NCBI GenBank assembly: GCA_030740765.1 | Contig: JASLWR010000019.1 | Span: 1-55,346 of the forward strand | DNA length: 55,346 nt | DNA from: Thermoplasmatota archaeon | Lineage (GTDB): Archaea > Thermoplasmatota > Penumbrarchaeia > JASLWR01 | Direction: 5' to 3' | Part shown: positions 1-8,828 of the stretch, in pieces | Numbering within the stretch: position 1 is the stretch's first letter | How the letters are laid out: each line of letters starts with the position of its first letter | Notes under the pieces: generated by a model | What the model was told of the DNA's origin: nothing | The model's input: the letters and a program-made list of their open reading frames with translations, nothing else | Database searches by the model: none | Position numbers and translations under genes: made by a program

Positions 1-281
1 CACCTTCTAGGCGTTGCTGCGTCCTCGGCTGGTGAGCCTGCGGACACTCCTGAGCCATCTTCGAGCATACCTGCGAGGAAGGTACAGTAACGTTCCCGAA
101 GGGAATGTTACGAGTATCGACAGGTGTGTCTACGGGCCACAGAAACACGAATACACAGAAAATAATTAACGAATTCTGTGCTTCATTGGCTAAAAAATAG
201 AGGGAGATGTTGCATGGAGTGTCCGCTGCGGAAAGAAGAAAACGACTGGATGGTCGGTATTTCCTATAAAATGAAAAACAT
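1..281. other. gene-free left edge
   Basis: No credible coding region is seen here. The stretch holds one copy of an intergenic repeat (12-47, listed separately) and a strong hairpin at 87-111, with an 11-bp stem carrying one G-T mismatch and a GAA loop. From about 112 to 281 nothing further is recognised. Confidence 0.5.
12..47. repeat. intergenic repeat, copy 0 of the 'cctcgg' hairpin family
   Basis: The stretch ctgcgtcctcggctggtg, followed by agcctgcgg, closely matches the non-hairpin half of the copy at 9657-9683: tgtaccctcggctagtg followed by agcctacgg. The paired hairpin that precedes the other copies is not recognisable here, so the copy is either partial or cut by the window edge. 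Function is unknown. Confidence 0.45.
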
Positions 282-317
282 ACAAAAAAGAAAGGTTCGG
301 GGGCAGTCCCCCGAACC
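282..317 (-). terminator. hairpin/U-tract terminator of fhs
   Basis: Read on the minus strand just after the fhs stop, a perfect 10-bp stem (GGTTCGGGGG / CCCCCGAACC, loop actg) at 317-294 is followed at once by TTTCTTTTTT. This is a classic intrinsic-terminator layout and lies 13 nt past the stop codon. Confidence 0.8.
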
Positions 318-329
318 AACTATATAAAA

Positions 330-2048
330 TTAAAACAATCCCAGGGTCTTTCCGTTCTCGTCTATATCCACTCTTTCCGAAGCCGGGTGCGAAGGCATTC
401 CGGGCATGGTTCTCATCTCTCCGCAAAGCGGATAAAGATATCCCGCTCCGGCAGCAGGCCTTATATCCACAACAGGCAGCGTGTATCCCGAGGGGGCTCC
501 CGTCAATTTCGGATCATGGGATATGGAAAGATGGGTTTTCGCTATGCAGATGGGGAGTTTACCAAGACCCCATTCGGTATAGAGTTTTATTTTCTCCTCT
601 GCGAGATCGCTGTACTCAACGTTCTCGGCCCTGTATATTTCTCTGGCAATTGTTTCGATCTTCTCTTTGATGGATGCCTCGTCCGGGTAAAGAAGTCTGA
701 AGTTGTTGGGCTTCTCGCAGGCCTCGACCACAGCCTTGGCAAGCTCGGTGCCGCCAGCGCCTCCGTCCGCATGCACCGTCACCGGTATGCAGCTTTCGGC
801 ACCTGCCCTTTTGGCCTCTTCGATAACCGTTGCAACCTCGGCGTCGGTATCTGCCGCGAACCTGTTGACGCAGACCACTACGGGTACACCGAATTTCTTC
901 ATGTTCTCAATGTGCACCGTAAGGTTGCAGCAACCCTTCCGAACTGCTTCCACGTTCTCTCCCCAGAGTAGCTCCGGGGAGGGCGCCTTGCCGGGCGGGA
1001 ATTCGTAACCTCCGCCGTGTAGCTTGAGAGCCCTCACAGTAGAGTTTAACACCACGCAGTCTGGTTTCAGCCCCGAATTCCTGCACTTGATATCGAAGAG
1101 CTTCTCAGCACCGCAATCGGCTGCGAAGCCGCTTTCTGTGACAACGTAATCGGCCAGTTTCAAGGCGATCCTGTCCTCGATAACCGAGTTGTTGCCGATG
1201 GCAATGTTTGCAAAGGGGCCCGAGTGCATGAGACAGGGTCCACCCTCTAGAGTCTGGATCAGGTTCGGCTTGATAGCCTCCTTCATCAACACGGTCATTG
1301 CCCCTGCGGCCTTCACGTCCTCGGCAGTGACCGGATTCCCGTCCCTGCTCATTGCAACGATGATCCGACCCATTCTCTTTCTCATGTCCTGCAGATCGTT
1401 CGAGAGCGCGAGAATGGCCATTACTTCCGATGCCACGGTAATATCCACACCGGTTTCTCGAGGGTATCCTTCTATATCGTGCCTGGATTTAGTACCGATG
1501 GTCACAGTGGTCTGAGCGGAGTCGTTCAGGTCCACAACGCGTCTCCAGGAGATAGTGTCCGGGTCGATTTTAAACTCGTTCTTCCTCCTGAAAGTCGGAT
1601 GAAAAACCTGGTTGTCTATAGCTGCCGCCAGCAGATTATTCGCGACACCAACGGCGTGAATATCTCCCGTGAAGTGCAGGTTTATGTCTTCCATTGGCAG
1701 AACCTGCGAATAACCTCCTCCGGCTGCACCGCCCTTGATACCGAACACAGGTCCCATGGACGGCTCTCTGAGAGCGCATATCACGTTCTTCCCGATCAAC
1801 CTTAGAGCCTGGCTCAGACCGACATTGATGACGGTCTTTCCTTCACCCAGGGGTGTGGGTGTGACTGCAGTGACATCGATGTACTTTCCGTTGGGCCTAT
1901 CTTTCAGTTTATCCAGGACCTCGAGCTTGATCTTGGCCTTGTACTTGCCGTAAAGCTCGATATCGTCCTCCGAGAGCCCCAGTTCCCTGGCTACGTCGAT
2001 TATGGGCCTCATGGTCGCTTCCTGTGCTATTTCCAGATCTGATTTCAT
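330..2048 (-). CDS. fhs: formate--tetrahydrofolate ligase
   Basis: ATP-dependent ligation of formate to tetrahydrofolate, giving 10-formyl-THF for purine and C1 metabolism in the cytoplasm. The protein is 572 residues, near the usual 550-560. A P-loop-like TPTPLGEGKT lies at about 63-72, the family signature GIKGGAAGGGY at about 103-113, and the second signature VASEVMAI further on. The start at 2048 is chosen because an AGGAGGG ribosome site lies 5 nt upstream; a longer reading to 2069 would include this site in the coding region. The gene stands alone, with its own terminator and a palindrome in its leader. In archaea this enzyme is patchy and implies a folate-based rather than purely methanopterin-based C1 pool (family knowledge plus inference). 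Confidence 0.96.
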   Translation of the reverse strand: MKSDLEIAQEATMRPIIDVARELGLSEDDIELYGKYKAKIKLEVLDKLKDRPNGKYIDVTAVTPTPLGEGKTVINVGLSQALRLIGKNVICALREPSMGPVFGIKGGAAGGGYSQVLPMEDINLHFTGDIHAVGVANNLLAAAIDNQVFHPTFRRKNEFKIDPDTISWRRVVDLNDSAQTTVTIGTKSRHDIEGYPRETGVDITVASEVMAILALSNDLQDMRKRMGRIIVAMSRDGNPVTAEDVKAAGAMTVLMKEAIKPNLIQTLEGGPCLMHSGPFANIAIGNNSVIEDRIALKLADYVVTESGFAADCGAEKLFDIKCRNSGLKPDCVVLNSTVRALKLHGGGYEFPPGKAPSPELLWGENVEAVRKGCCNLTVHIENMKKFGVPVVVCVNRFAADTDAEVATVIEEAKRAGAESCIPVTVHADGGAGGTELAKAVVEACEKPNNFRLLYPDEASIKEKIETIAREIYRAENVEYSDLAEEKIKLYTEWGLGKLPICIAKTHLSISHDPKLTGAPSGYTLPVVDIRPAAGAGYLYPLCGEMRTMPGMPSHPASERVDIDENGKTLGLF

Positions 2049-2090
2049 TATTTCCCTCCTATTACGCATTAATGCAATTTTTTTAATTAT
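2049..2090 (-). promoter_or_regulatory. fhs leader: strong SD and 10-bp palindrome
   Basis: The minus strand carries AGGAGGG just before the start codon. The perfect palindrome GCATTAATGC lies at 2066-2075, 18 nt upstream of the start, followed further upstream by an AT-rich block that could hold the TATA element. The palindrome could be an operator, but there is no direct evidence for that. Confidence 0.4.
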
Positions 2091-2261
2091 TTTCGTTTTT
2101 ATGGTAGTTGAATTTAAGAATTTTGACTGCTACTGTTCCAATAATATTTAACATTTTATGCAATATGGTACTATTTCCAAACTATTGTCGTTTTAAATGA
2201 GATATTTATAGAAAATGAGTGATGTTGATATTGTTATGGTGCGAAGTTCGAAAAATGAATC

Positions 2262-2375
2262 GTGAATTAGTAAATTCACTTCACCAGTAGAAAACCACAG
2301 GTTTTCGAAGGTGCCCATTACATTCCTTTGAATCGAGAAGATTCAACTGCACCTTCGGGAACAAGTTTTCTACAG
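2262..2375. repeat. nested palindromic element, copy C of the hairpin family
   Basis: Several perfect inverted pairs nest here: GTGAATT/AATTCAC (2262-2279), GAAAACC/GGTTTTC (2290-2306), TTGAATC/GATTCAA (2328-2346), cgaaggtgc (2306-2314) with gcaccttcg (2350-2358), and gtagaaaac (2287-2295) with gttttctac (2366-2374). Together they fold into one long imperfect stem of about 90 nt. The central hairpin followed by ctgcaccttcggg matches the pattern of the copies at 9465 and 9639. The rest of the 2091-2560 gap holds no gene; the tRNA-Gln TATA-like block is at 2521-2534. Confidence 0.55.
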
Positions 2376-2560
2376 GAGTAGCAGAGCCCGTGGGGTCTGC
2401 GGAGCACAGCGGACACCCTCGTAAATCCAAGGATTTCCTGCGGGAATCGAAGTTCGCAGCTTGACAATGTTGGCAGTATAGCGTGAAAGCGCATATACCG
2501 CAAAATATATCTCAATAAGAATTATATATAAAAATAGAATTTAGGTGCCTCGAATCTTAT

Positions 2561-2633
2561 AGTCCTGTAGTGTAGTGGCCTAGCATGCTGGCCTTTGGAG
2601 CCAGCGACGGAGGTTCGAATCCTCCCAGGACTG
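2561..2633 (+). tRNA. tRNA-Gln (anticodon TTG)
   Basis: The acceptor stem AGTCCTG/CAGGACT is perfect. The anticodon stem CTGGC/GCCAG closes the 7-nt loop CTTTGGA, giving anticodon TTG (Gln, CAA codons). The T arm contains GGTTCGAATCC. CCA is not encoded. An AT-rich TATA-like block (attatatataaaaat) lies about 27-40 nt upstream, as expected for an archaeal promoter. Confidence 0.93.
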
Positions 2634-2709
2634 TTTAAGCACCTGCTGGGTATTCGGTATCACATAAGTGAGCCGTATACCGTTGTCCAGTGGAAATCCG
2701 AGGGAGAAG

Positions 2710-2988
2710 ATGTCCAAAAAAACCATTACTGAAAAGAAGAGAGTAACAGTGGAAAAGCCCACGTTCAAAAAGCCATTTTTAATTGGTTTATTCATTGCAT
2801 CGATCATTCTCGTTCCACTGGCTGTGACAGGGACCCTGATTCTTCCACTCAATGACTGGTTCTCTCTCTCGACCCCAATAAGACCGGGTTCTTGGACCAT
2901 CCTGGGGGCATTAACGGGATTCCTATTGTCGGCAATATTTGCATTTTTCTTCGCTAGAAGCATCTCTCCTTCAGGTAAAGTGAATTGA
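2710..2988 (+). CDS. small two-helix membrane protein
   Basis: Predicted 92-residue protein of unknown function. A charged N-terminus (MSKKTITEKKRV) of about 24 residues is followed by two hydrophobic segments at about 24-46 and 61-82, separated by a short polar loop with an RPGSW motif. The ATG at 2710 is preferred over one at 2668 because GAGGGAG lies 4-8 nt upstream. It follows tRNA-Gln by about 75 nt and precedes the large surface-protein gene. A T-rich run near 3023-3035 may end the transcript. No family is recognised. Confidence 0.65.
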   Translation: MSKKTITEKKRVTVEKPTFKKPFLIGLFIASIILVPLAVTGTLILPLNDWFSLSTPIRPGSWTILGALTGFLLSAIFAFFFARSISPSGKVN

Positions 2989-3225
2989 GTTTTGGTATTA
3001 AGGGAATAAAGATCATTTAGATTTTTTTTCTTTGGGGATTCAGCTTATTCATTAATGACTCTTTAAGTCTATAATCCGGTTTTTTACCTCCTGATGATGA
3101 TTTTCATTAAGGGTCAAAATATGATAAACAACATTTTAAATACTACAAATTTATTAATGTCGAAATCTGCTTCTGTATCTAACAGAAAACTGTTGATTGA
3201 CGTATGAAACTAAAAAGGTGATCCA

Positions 3226-6033
3226 ATGGTGCACTTGGAAATGACTAAAAGAATAATGATCGTAATGTTTACCGGAATGTTGATGTTTTCCGGGTTGATG
3301 CTAGTAAATGATTGGTTCGTTGATCGTTCGGCAGCCGCTGTACCAGAATTTGGGGCTTCTTTGGTCAGCGGAGCGACAACCGAAAGCGAACTTATTGTTG
3401 TGTCAATAAATATCACAATAGGTGGAGCACTGGATAGTAAAACTAACAATTACACTGTTTTAATCAATTATACTATAGAGAGAGCTCATACAACTGATAT
3501 CGTAGGTGAAAATTTAAATGTTACTTGGCAAGTAGATAATTATTGGAAATATAACATTTCCCTCCCTGATGATGAATTAAAGGATTGGGTGAATATTACA
3601 TATGACTTCTCAATATGGGATAACACTAATGTAACATGGGACAAAACGACTACCAAAACAATCAAGATAAACGATACAACACCACCTGTCGCTAATGCTG
3701 GACCCGATCAACTTGTGGAAAAGGGAACTTTGGTCAATTTCGACGGGAGTGGAAGTAGTGATAACATAGGAATAACGAATTATGCCTGGAATTTTGTTTA
3801 TAATACCCAGGGAAAGGACCTTAATGGCGTAGCCCCTTCTTTTACTTTTGATAAAGATGGTGATTATGTTGTCACTTTGACAACTACAGATGTAGCTGCA
3901 AATCCCGATACCGATACGATGACCGTGAAGGTAACTAGTGCAGAAACAATAAGCGTCAACGCAACCAATCTGGCAAATGAGACATTCAAGAACGTGGTGC
4001 TCATCGAGGACGGCACCCCGTTCAACACAACATTGTACAAAAAAATATTCATCAATGAGACCGTAGGTCTGTTATCCTATAAGACTGGCGACACGTCGGG
4101 AGTGAATTGGACCAACGTAAGCTGGGGGAAGGAGTATAGCACGGAGAACCTTAATGTTACCATCGACAACAACGATACTCCGGGAAATGTTACAGATGAT
4201 CGCTTGATAATCAAACCCAACTCTGACAAGTTTTCAACGGACAAGGAAACAGTGACAGTAAAGGCCAGTCTGGACGGATTCGATGCATTGTTCAACTTTT
4301 CCGTAACAATTTCGAGCGTTAATGACGCACCTGAATTCGTATCCTATAAACTCAATAATGATAAAGATGGCATTCTGGAGAAAGAAAATATCAGTTTCGC
4401 TCAGGTCAAAGAAGACGAGACCGTAAATATAACGATCACCGCCGATGACGCTGATCTTCCTTACGGAGAGGTTCTGAGTTTCGCTGTGGTCTCTCAGGAG
4501 AACACCACATCAGCCGCCATTGTTAAGTTAGACAATACAACTGCAAACCTTACCTTCACCCCCAAGAAGAATTTCGTGGGGACCTCTCTGGTTATAATAA
4601 GCGTAACCGACAAAGATGGCAATGTGACAAAACAGAACTTGACTTTCGTCCTTGCTTCGGTGAATGACGCACCATCCATGATATCTTTTGTCAAGAAGGG
4701 TAAGGATGGAACCCTGGAGGATGATGGCAATATCAGTTTCACCATTAAGGAAGATGAATCGGTGAACATTACCATCACGGGAGCTGATCCAGATTTACCC
4801 TACAGTGATACCCTTACCTTTTCGGTGATATCAAAGAAGAACATGAAGACAGCCACCTTTGGGCCGGAAGTGGATGCCATGGCCAACCTTACCTTAACAC
4901 CTGTGGCGAATTTCAATGGAAAAGCGGTGGTAAATATCAGTTTGGAGGATAAAGCAGGCGCCATAGTGTATCAAAACATTACATTCACTGTTAATGCAGA
5001 TAACGATGCTCCAAACATTACAGGATTGGGGATCAAGGGAAATTGCTCGGTTTCAACTGTGGTGGAGAAGGTTCCAGTAACCCTAAGCGTACGTCATCTC
5101 GATAATTCGTTGATAAATGGAACAGCGGTAAAAGATGATGACGACGAAATTCTTACCTACACGTGGTATATAAAATTGAAACCAACCGATAACTCTTCGG
5201 GAGAACCTAACTGGGCTCTTGCGGGAGACATTACCGGTGTTAATGTGAGTTACAATTTTACGGCAAACGGGACTTATCTGATCTGGCTCAAGGTATCTGA
5301 CGCTGCAGGGGCGTATGATTTTCAAAAAGTGATGACGATAACAGTGACTCGGTACGTCCCTCCCTCCGATGACCCCGATGGCGAAGCAAGCAGCATGCCC
5401 CTTATAATGATCATCGTGATCGTTCTGTTACTTATCGTAGCTATAGTTGTGGCTCTATTAATGATAAGCAAGAAAAAGACTGAAACAAAGGAAGGGGACG
5501 AGTTCTCGGAATTCGATATGCCGCCCGAAGAGCCTCAACCTGGTTATGACCAGTTCGGCCAACCCCAGCAACCCGGCATGGACCAGTTCGGCCAGCCCCA
5601 GCAACCCGGCATGGACCAGTTCGGACAGCCGCAGCAGCCCCAACAGGCTCAGCCCGGTTTTGATCAGTTCGGCCAGCCGCAGCAGCCCCAACAGGCTCAG
5701 CCCGGTTTTGATCAGTTTGGCCAACCGCAGCAACCCCAACAGGCTCAGCCCGGTTTTGATCAGTTTGGCCAACCGCAGCAGCCTCAACAGGCTCAGCCCG
5801 GTTATGATCAGTTTGGCCAACCGCAGCAACCCCAACAGGCTCAATTTGGTGGTCAACCGGAGCAGCCGCAACAACCTGCCATGGGTCAATACGGTGGTGC
5901 GCCGATGCAACAGCCTCAACAATCACTCCCACAGGCAGGAGCCCCGATGGGTGGAGGAAACCTCTGCCCCCACTGCAGGGCGCCTATCGAGCCCGGCTGG
6001 TTCCTATGTCCCAACTGCAAGAACCAAATATAG
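3226..6033 (+). CDS. PKD/Ig-like surface protein with Q/P-repeat tail and C-terminal zinc ribbon
   Basis: A 935-residue type I membrane protein, probably anchored at the cell surface. It has an N-terminal signal segment (about 5-27), an ectodomain with a PKD domain at about 155-240 (ANAGPDQ... DGDYVVTLTTTD) and at least two cadherin/Ig-like repeats beginning VNDAP (about 365-580). One transmembrane helix lies at about 722-748. The cytoplasmic tail carries a run of PGxDQFGQPQQ units (772-873) and ends in a zinc ribbon, CPHC...CPNC, at about 913-933. Many Asn-X-Ser/Thr sites suggest N-glycosylation. The start has AAGGTGATCC upstream. An intracellular zinc ribbon on a surface protein suggests a link to cytoplasmic partners, which is inference. 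Confidence 0.85.
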   Translation: MVHLEMTKRIMIVMFTGMLMFSGLMLVNDWFVDRSAAAVPEFGASLVSGATTESELIVVSINITIGGALDSKTNNYTVLINYTIERAHTTDIVGENLNVTWQVDNYWKYNISLPDDELKDWVNITYDFSIWDNTNVTWDKTTTKTIKINDTTPPVANAGPDQLVEKGTLVNFDGSGSSDNIGITNYAWNFVYNTQGKDLNGVAPSFTFDKDGDYVVTLTTTDVAANPDTDTMTVKVTSAETISVNATNLANETFKNVVLIEDGTPFNTTLYKKIFINETVGLLSYKTGDTSGVNWTNVSWGKEYSTENLNVTIDNNDTPGNVTDDRLIIKPNSDKFSTDKETVTVKASLDGFDALFNFSVTISSVNDAPEFVSYKLNNDKDGILEKENISFAQVKEDETVNITITADDADLPYGEVLSFAVVSQENTTSAAIVKLDNTTANLTFTPKKNFVGTSLVIISVTDKDGNVTKQNLTFVLASVNDAPSMISFVKKGKDGTLEDDGNISFTIKEDESVNITITGADPDLPYSDTLTFSVISKKNMKTATFGPEVDAMANLTLTPVANFNGKAVVNISLEDKAGAIVYQNITFTVNADNDAPNITGLGIKGNCSVSTVVEKVPVTLSVRHLDNSLINGTAVKDDDDEILTYTWYIKLKPTDNSSGEPNWALAGDITGVNVSYNFTANGTYLIWLKVSDAAGAYDFQKVMTITVTRYVPPSDDPDGEASSMPLIMIIVIVLLLIVAIVVALLMISKKKTETKEGDEFSEFDMPPEEPQPGYDQFGQPQQPGMDQFGQPQQPGMDQFGQPQQPQQAQPGFDQFGQPQQPQQAQPGFDQFGQPQQPQQAQPGFDQFGQPQQPQQAQPGYDQFGQPQQPQQAQFGGQPEQPQQPAMGQYGGAPMQQPQQSLPQAGAPMGGGNLCPHCRAPIEPGWFLCPNCKNQI
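5539..5844 (+). repeat. in-frame tandem repeat encoding PGxDQFGQPQQ(PQQAQ) units
   Basis: Two 33-bp units are followed by five units of 48 bp, coding 11- and 16-residue repeats (PGFDQFGQPQQPQQAQ). The DNA copies are almost identical, so expansion is recent or maintained. Such tracts vary in copy number between strains and create long spurious open frames on the opposite strand. Confidence 0.9.
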
Positions 6034-6120
6034 TTCCGACGCAGTTTTTCTTTCGGGTGAAAGGGTGTTTCCACACTGTGGGACCGCCCCCATTTTTTCT
6101 ATTTATTATGGGAACAATCG

Positions 6121-7590
6121 GTGGTGTTTTACACGTACGTTGCCATGGATGACACGGATTCCAGGGAGGGCGGTTGTACCACGTATCTTCTCACCCGAGC
6201 CCTTGAGATATGCCGTGATTCAGGTTATTCGATCCATTTTATACCAGGGCTTGTCAGATTAAATCCGAACATTCCCTACAAAACCAGGGGTAATGGTGCA
6301 GTTGTTTTTTGTGTATCTCGAGGGAATACGGGTGGACTCGATACTTTTACCTCCGGTGCCATTGGTGAAGACCTTGTTGTATCCACATACTCATATGAAA
6401 AATGCGAGGAATTTCTCGACGATAACGATAGATCATTATTTCAGAAATTTAAACGATTAGTGGACATGGAGTCATCTTATGGCCATGATGGTACGAATCC
6501 GGGTCTTGTGGTCACCTGCGATAATTTCGGAATTTCACATTATATTCGTGCGGTTCGCGAAGTTTATCCCCTGGAAATGGCCTTCAGTACATTGGATGAA
6601 AAAAGAAATACATTGTACCATGGTCTGGGCTCAATGCGAGGATTGGTGGGATGTATCGGTGCATTGGGGTGGTGCCAGAACTACAGATCAATGGGAATGG
6701 ACCACACCTATGAAATTATCAGCTATCGTAAACCGGAATTTTGGGGAAAAAAAAGAGATGTCGAACCCGACATTGTGAGGTCGCTGGACCCGGAACTGCC
6801 AGGAACCTTTAACAATTACGATTTTGTGAATGATAAACCGTTGATCTATCCCAACACACCCTGTCCCGTACTGTTCGGTGTGAGAGGAAATGATTATAGG
6901 GAACTTTCCCGTGTTCGGGGGATGCTGGACACCGAGGAGATGGAGCGCTGGCAGATTTTCGTTAGCAATCAGGGTACCGACGATCATCTGGTACCGACCC
7001 CGTTAGAGGAAATTAATAATTACGGTTCCGTCATCACAGAAGGGACCGTGCAGGAGAGCTCGTTCACTATCAAGGGGGGACACGTATTCCTAAAGGTTGC
7101 CGATGGGGCCAACAGCGTATATGCTGCTGCCTTCGAGCCCACAAAGAATTTCCGAAACATCGTTCGGGCCCTGTATCCGGGAGATCGGGTGAGATTGTAC
7201 GGTGGTGTCAAGGGAGATGAAAAAGAAGCCGATGCACCAAGTAAGGGGATGAGGCCGGCGCTGGCTGACGGGTTTGTGAAAGTGATCAACCTGGAGAAAC
7301 TGGAAATACTGCAGAAAACCACTAAATTGACCAAGATCTCAAACCCCATCTGTCCCGGCTGTAAGACAATGATGAAATCCATTGGAAAGGGCGTTGGTTA
7401 CAGGTGCCGGAAATGCCACATCAGGTCTGATGAAGAAGGTGCAAGTTACCATGTGTTTCACCGAGTACTTGTAGAGGGTAAAACCTACGAGGTAGACGGA
7501 GTCGCCATGAGGCATTTGTCAAAACCACTTGTAAGAATTGGCAAGGAAAATGGAAAAAAACTTTCGGAAATCGATTTTTTCAATAATTAA
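6121..7590 (+). CDS. tiaS: tRNA(Ile2) 2-agmatinylcytidine synthetase TiaS
   Basis: Modifies C34 of the tRNA-Ile CAU anticodon with agmatine using ATP, so that it reads AUA; essential in archaea (family knowledge). At 489 residues it is somewhat longer than usual. The N-terminus carries the family motif MDDTDSREGGCTTYL; a central OB-fold region lies at about 300-375 and a C-terminal zinc ribbon, CPGC...CRKC, at about 411-432. The start is GTG (6121, or 6124 just after), placed so that the first beta strand precedes DDTDS; no ATG is available upstream in frame close by. It lies 87 nt after the surface-protein gene and ends 8 nt before the convergent tRNA-Thr. Confidence 0.93.
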   Translation: MVFYTYVAMDDTDSREGGCTTYLLTRALEICRDSGYSIHFIPGLVRLNPNIPYKTRGNGAVVFCVSRGNTGGLDTFTSGAIGEDLVVSTYSYEKCEEFLDDNDRSLFQKFKRLVDMESSYGHDGTNPGLVVTCDNFGISHYIRAVREVYPLEMAFSTLDEKRNTLYHGLGSMRGLVGCIGALGWCQNYRSMGMDHTYEIISYRKPEFWGKKRDVEPDIVRSLDPELPGTFNNYDFVNDKPLIYPNTPCPVLFGVRGNDYRELSRVRGMLDTEEMERWQIFVSNQGTDDHLVPTPLEEINNYGSVITEGTVQESSFTIKGGHVFLKVADGANSVYAAAFEPTKNFRNIVRALYPGDRVRLYGGVKGDEKEADAPSKGMRPALADGFVKVINLEKLEILQKTTKLTKISNPICPGCKTMMKSIGKGVGYRCRKCHIRSDEEGASYHVFHRVLVEGKTYEVDGVAMRHLSKPLVRIGKENGKKLSEIDFFNN

Positions 7591-7597
7591 AATAAAG

Positions 7598-7703
7598 AGC
7601 CACCGGCGGGGATTGAACCCGCGATCTATGCCTTTTTGGATACGGTGCCGGGAAACCGGCACGCGCTTACCAAGGCATCGCTATACCACTAAGCCACGGT
7701 GGC
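7598..7703 (-). tRNA. tRNA-Thr (anticodon GGT) with 34-nt intron
   Basis: Acceptor GCCACCG/CGGTGGC, T arm GCGGG-TTCAATC-CCCGC, and anticodon stem ATGCC/GGCAT. The anticodon loop reads TTGGTA..A, so the anticodon is GGT. A 34-nt intron occupies 7634-7667, between positions 37 and 38, the canonical archaeal site. It contains a 7-bp hairpin GTGCCGG/CCGGCAC, and CCAA near its 3' end can pair with TTGG of the anticodon loop, as expected for a bulge-helix-bulge substrate. The discriminator is U. Confidence 0.88.
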
Positions 7704-7847
7704 CCGCAGATTCGTACACAGCGTTCGAACGGTGCGGCAAATATATTCCTGATTTTAATAATTTTTCTTCAAAATAGGTCGAGGAATTTCATAACTCCAG
7801 AGGGAACCCAATGTAAAAAAATTAATAATCCGTTTGCGTTAGACCGG

Positions 7848-8828
7848 ATGATGATCACCATCAGGGATCTCACGAAGCGCTATCCCCCGGGCATTCCCCG
7901 ATGGAAGAAATGGTTTCGACGTTACAAGAAAGACGCTTTTATGGGCGAGCTTGCCGTTGACCGGTTGAACATGGAAGTGAAAAAAGGGCAGGTATACGGT
8001 TTCATAGGTCCCAACGGCGCAGGAAAGACCACCACGATCAAGATGTTGGTTGGCCTTATGCCCCCCACTTCCGGGACGGCACTGGTATGTGGTCTTGATG
8101 TCGTAGAGGAAGGAGAAATGGTGAGGGGCAGGATCGGATACATGCCTGAAGCACCATCGTTCTATCCACGGGTATCGGTGTTGGACGTTTTGAGATACTA
8201 TTCCAAGCTTTATTCCATCCCAAGCAGGTCTATCGATAAGAAAATTTTAAAGGTTTTACGCATTGTTGGTATCGCCGGTGAAAAGTCTAAATTGTGTGGG
8301 AAGTTATCATTCGGGATGAAAAAGAGACTATCTTTGGCCCAGGCATTGTTGAACGATCCCGAGCTGCTGATACTGGACGAACCGACGGGTGGTCTGGACC
8401 CTGCGGGAAAGAGGGATTTCAGAAAGCTGTTAAGGAAACTCTCCGATAGTGGAATTACAATATTCATGTCGTCGCATCTCCTGGAAGAGGTTCAGAAGAT
8501 AAGTACACATGTTGGAATAATCCATCACGGACGTTTGATCACCAGTGGAAATCTAGCGGAACTTCAGGAGAAGATGGGTAAAGAGGCGAAGGTCAAGATA
8601 GTAGTCACGGTGGCTCCATCGTCGGAGATACCTTCCTCCTCTATCAAGGATATGAAGAGTATAATTGATCTGAGGATTTCTGAAAATAAAATGACCATCG
8701 TGGCAGAGAATGGCGATATATCTTCAGAGGTTAATCGTCTCTTAGTGGAGAATAATTGTCCGGTTCGCTCCATGGTGATCGAAGAGCCTGAGCTTGAAGA
8801 TATCTTTTTCGATCACACTTCAACATGA
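7848..8828 (+). CDS. ABC transporter ATP-binding protein (orphan)
   Basis: A 326-residue ATPase of the ABC-2/CcmA-NatA exporter class. Walker A GPNGAGKTTT lies near 60, Q-loop region MPEAPSFYPR near 105, Walker B LLILDEPTGGLDP near 185, and the H-loop in MSSHLLEE. The signature is LSFGMKKRL rather than the usual LSGGM, a mild departure. An extra N-terminal segment with RWKKWFRRYKK precedes the core. No permease gene adjoins, so its membrane partner must be encoded elsewhere. There is no clear ribosome site; a TATA-like ttaataat about 25 nt upstream suggests a leaderless message. The start could also be the next ATG (7851). Confidence 0.88.
   Translation: MMITIRDLTKRYPPGIPRWKKWFRRYKKDAFMGELAVDRLNMEVKKGQVYGFIGPNGAGKTTTIKMLVGLMPPTSGTALVCGLDVVEEGEMVRGRIGYMPEAPSFYPRVSVLDVLRYYSKLYSIPSRSIDKKILKVLRIVGIAGEKSKLCGKLSFGMKKRLSLAQALLNDPELLILDEPTGGLDPAGKRDFRKLLRKLSDSGITIFMSSHLLEEVQKISTHVGIIHHGRLITSGNLAELQEKMGKEAKVKIVVTVAPSSEIPSSSIKDMKSIIDLRISENKMTIVAENGDISSEVNRLLVENNCPVRSMVIEEPELEDIFFDHTST

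Noticed and set aside
387..1805. Plus-strand frames opposite fhs
   Set aside because: Shadows of the fhs gene, which has full family motifs on the minus strand.
5441..5932. Long minus-strand frames of 154-163 codons
   Set aside because: Product of the in-frame Q/P repeat on the other strand; low complexity only.
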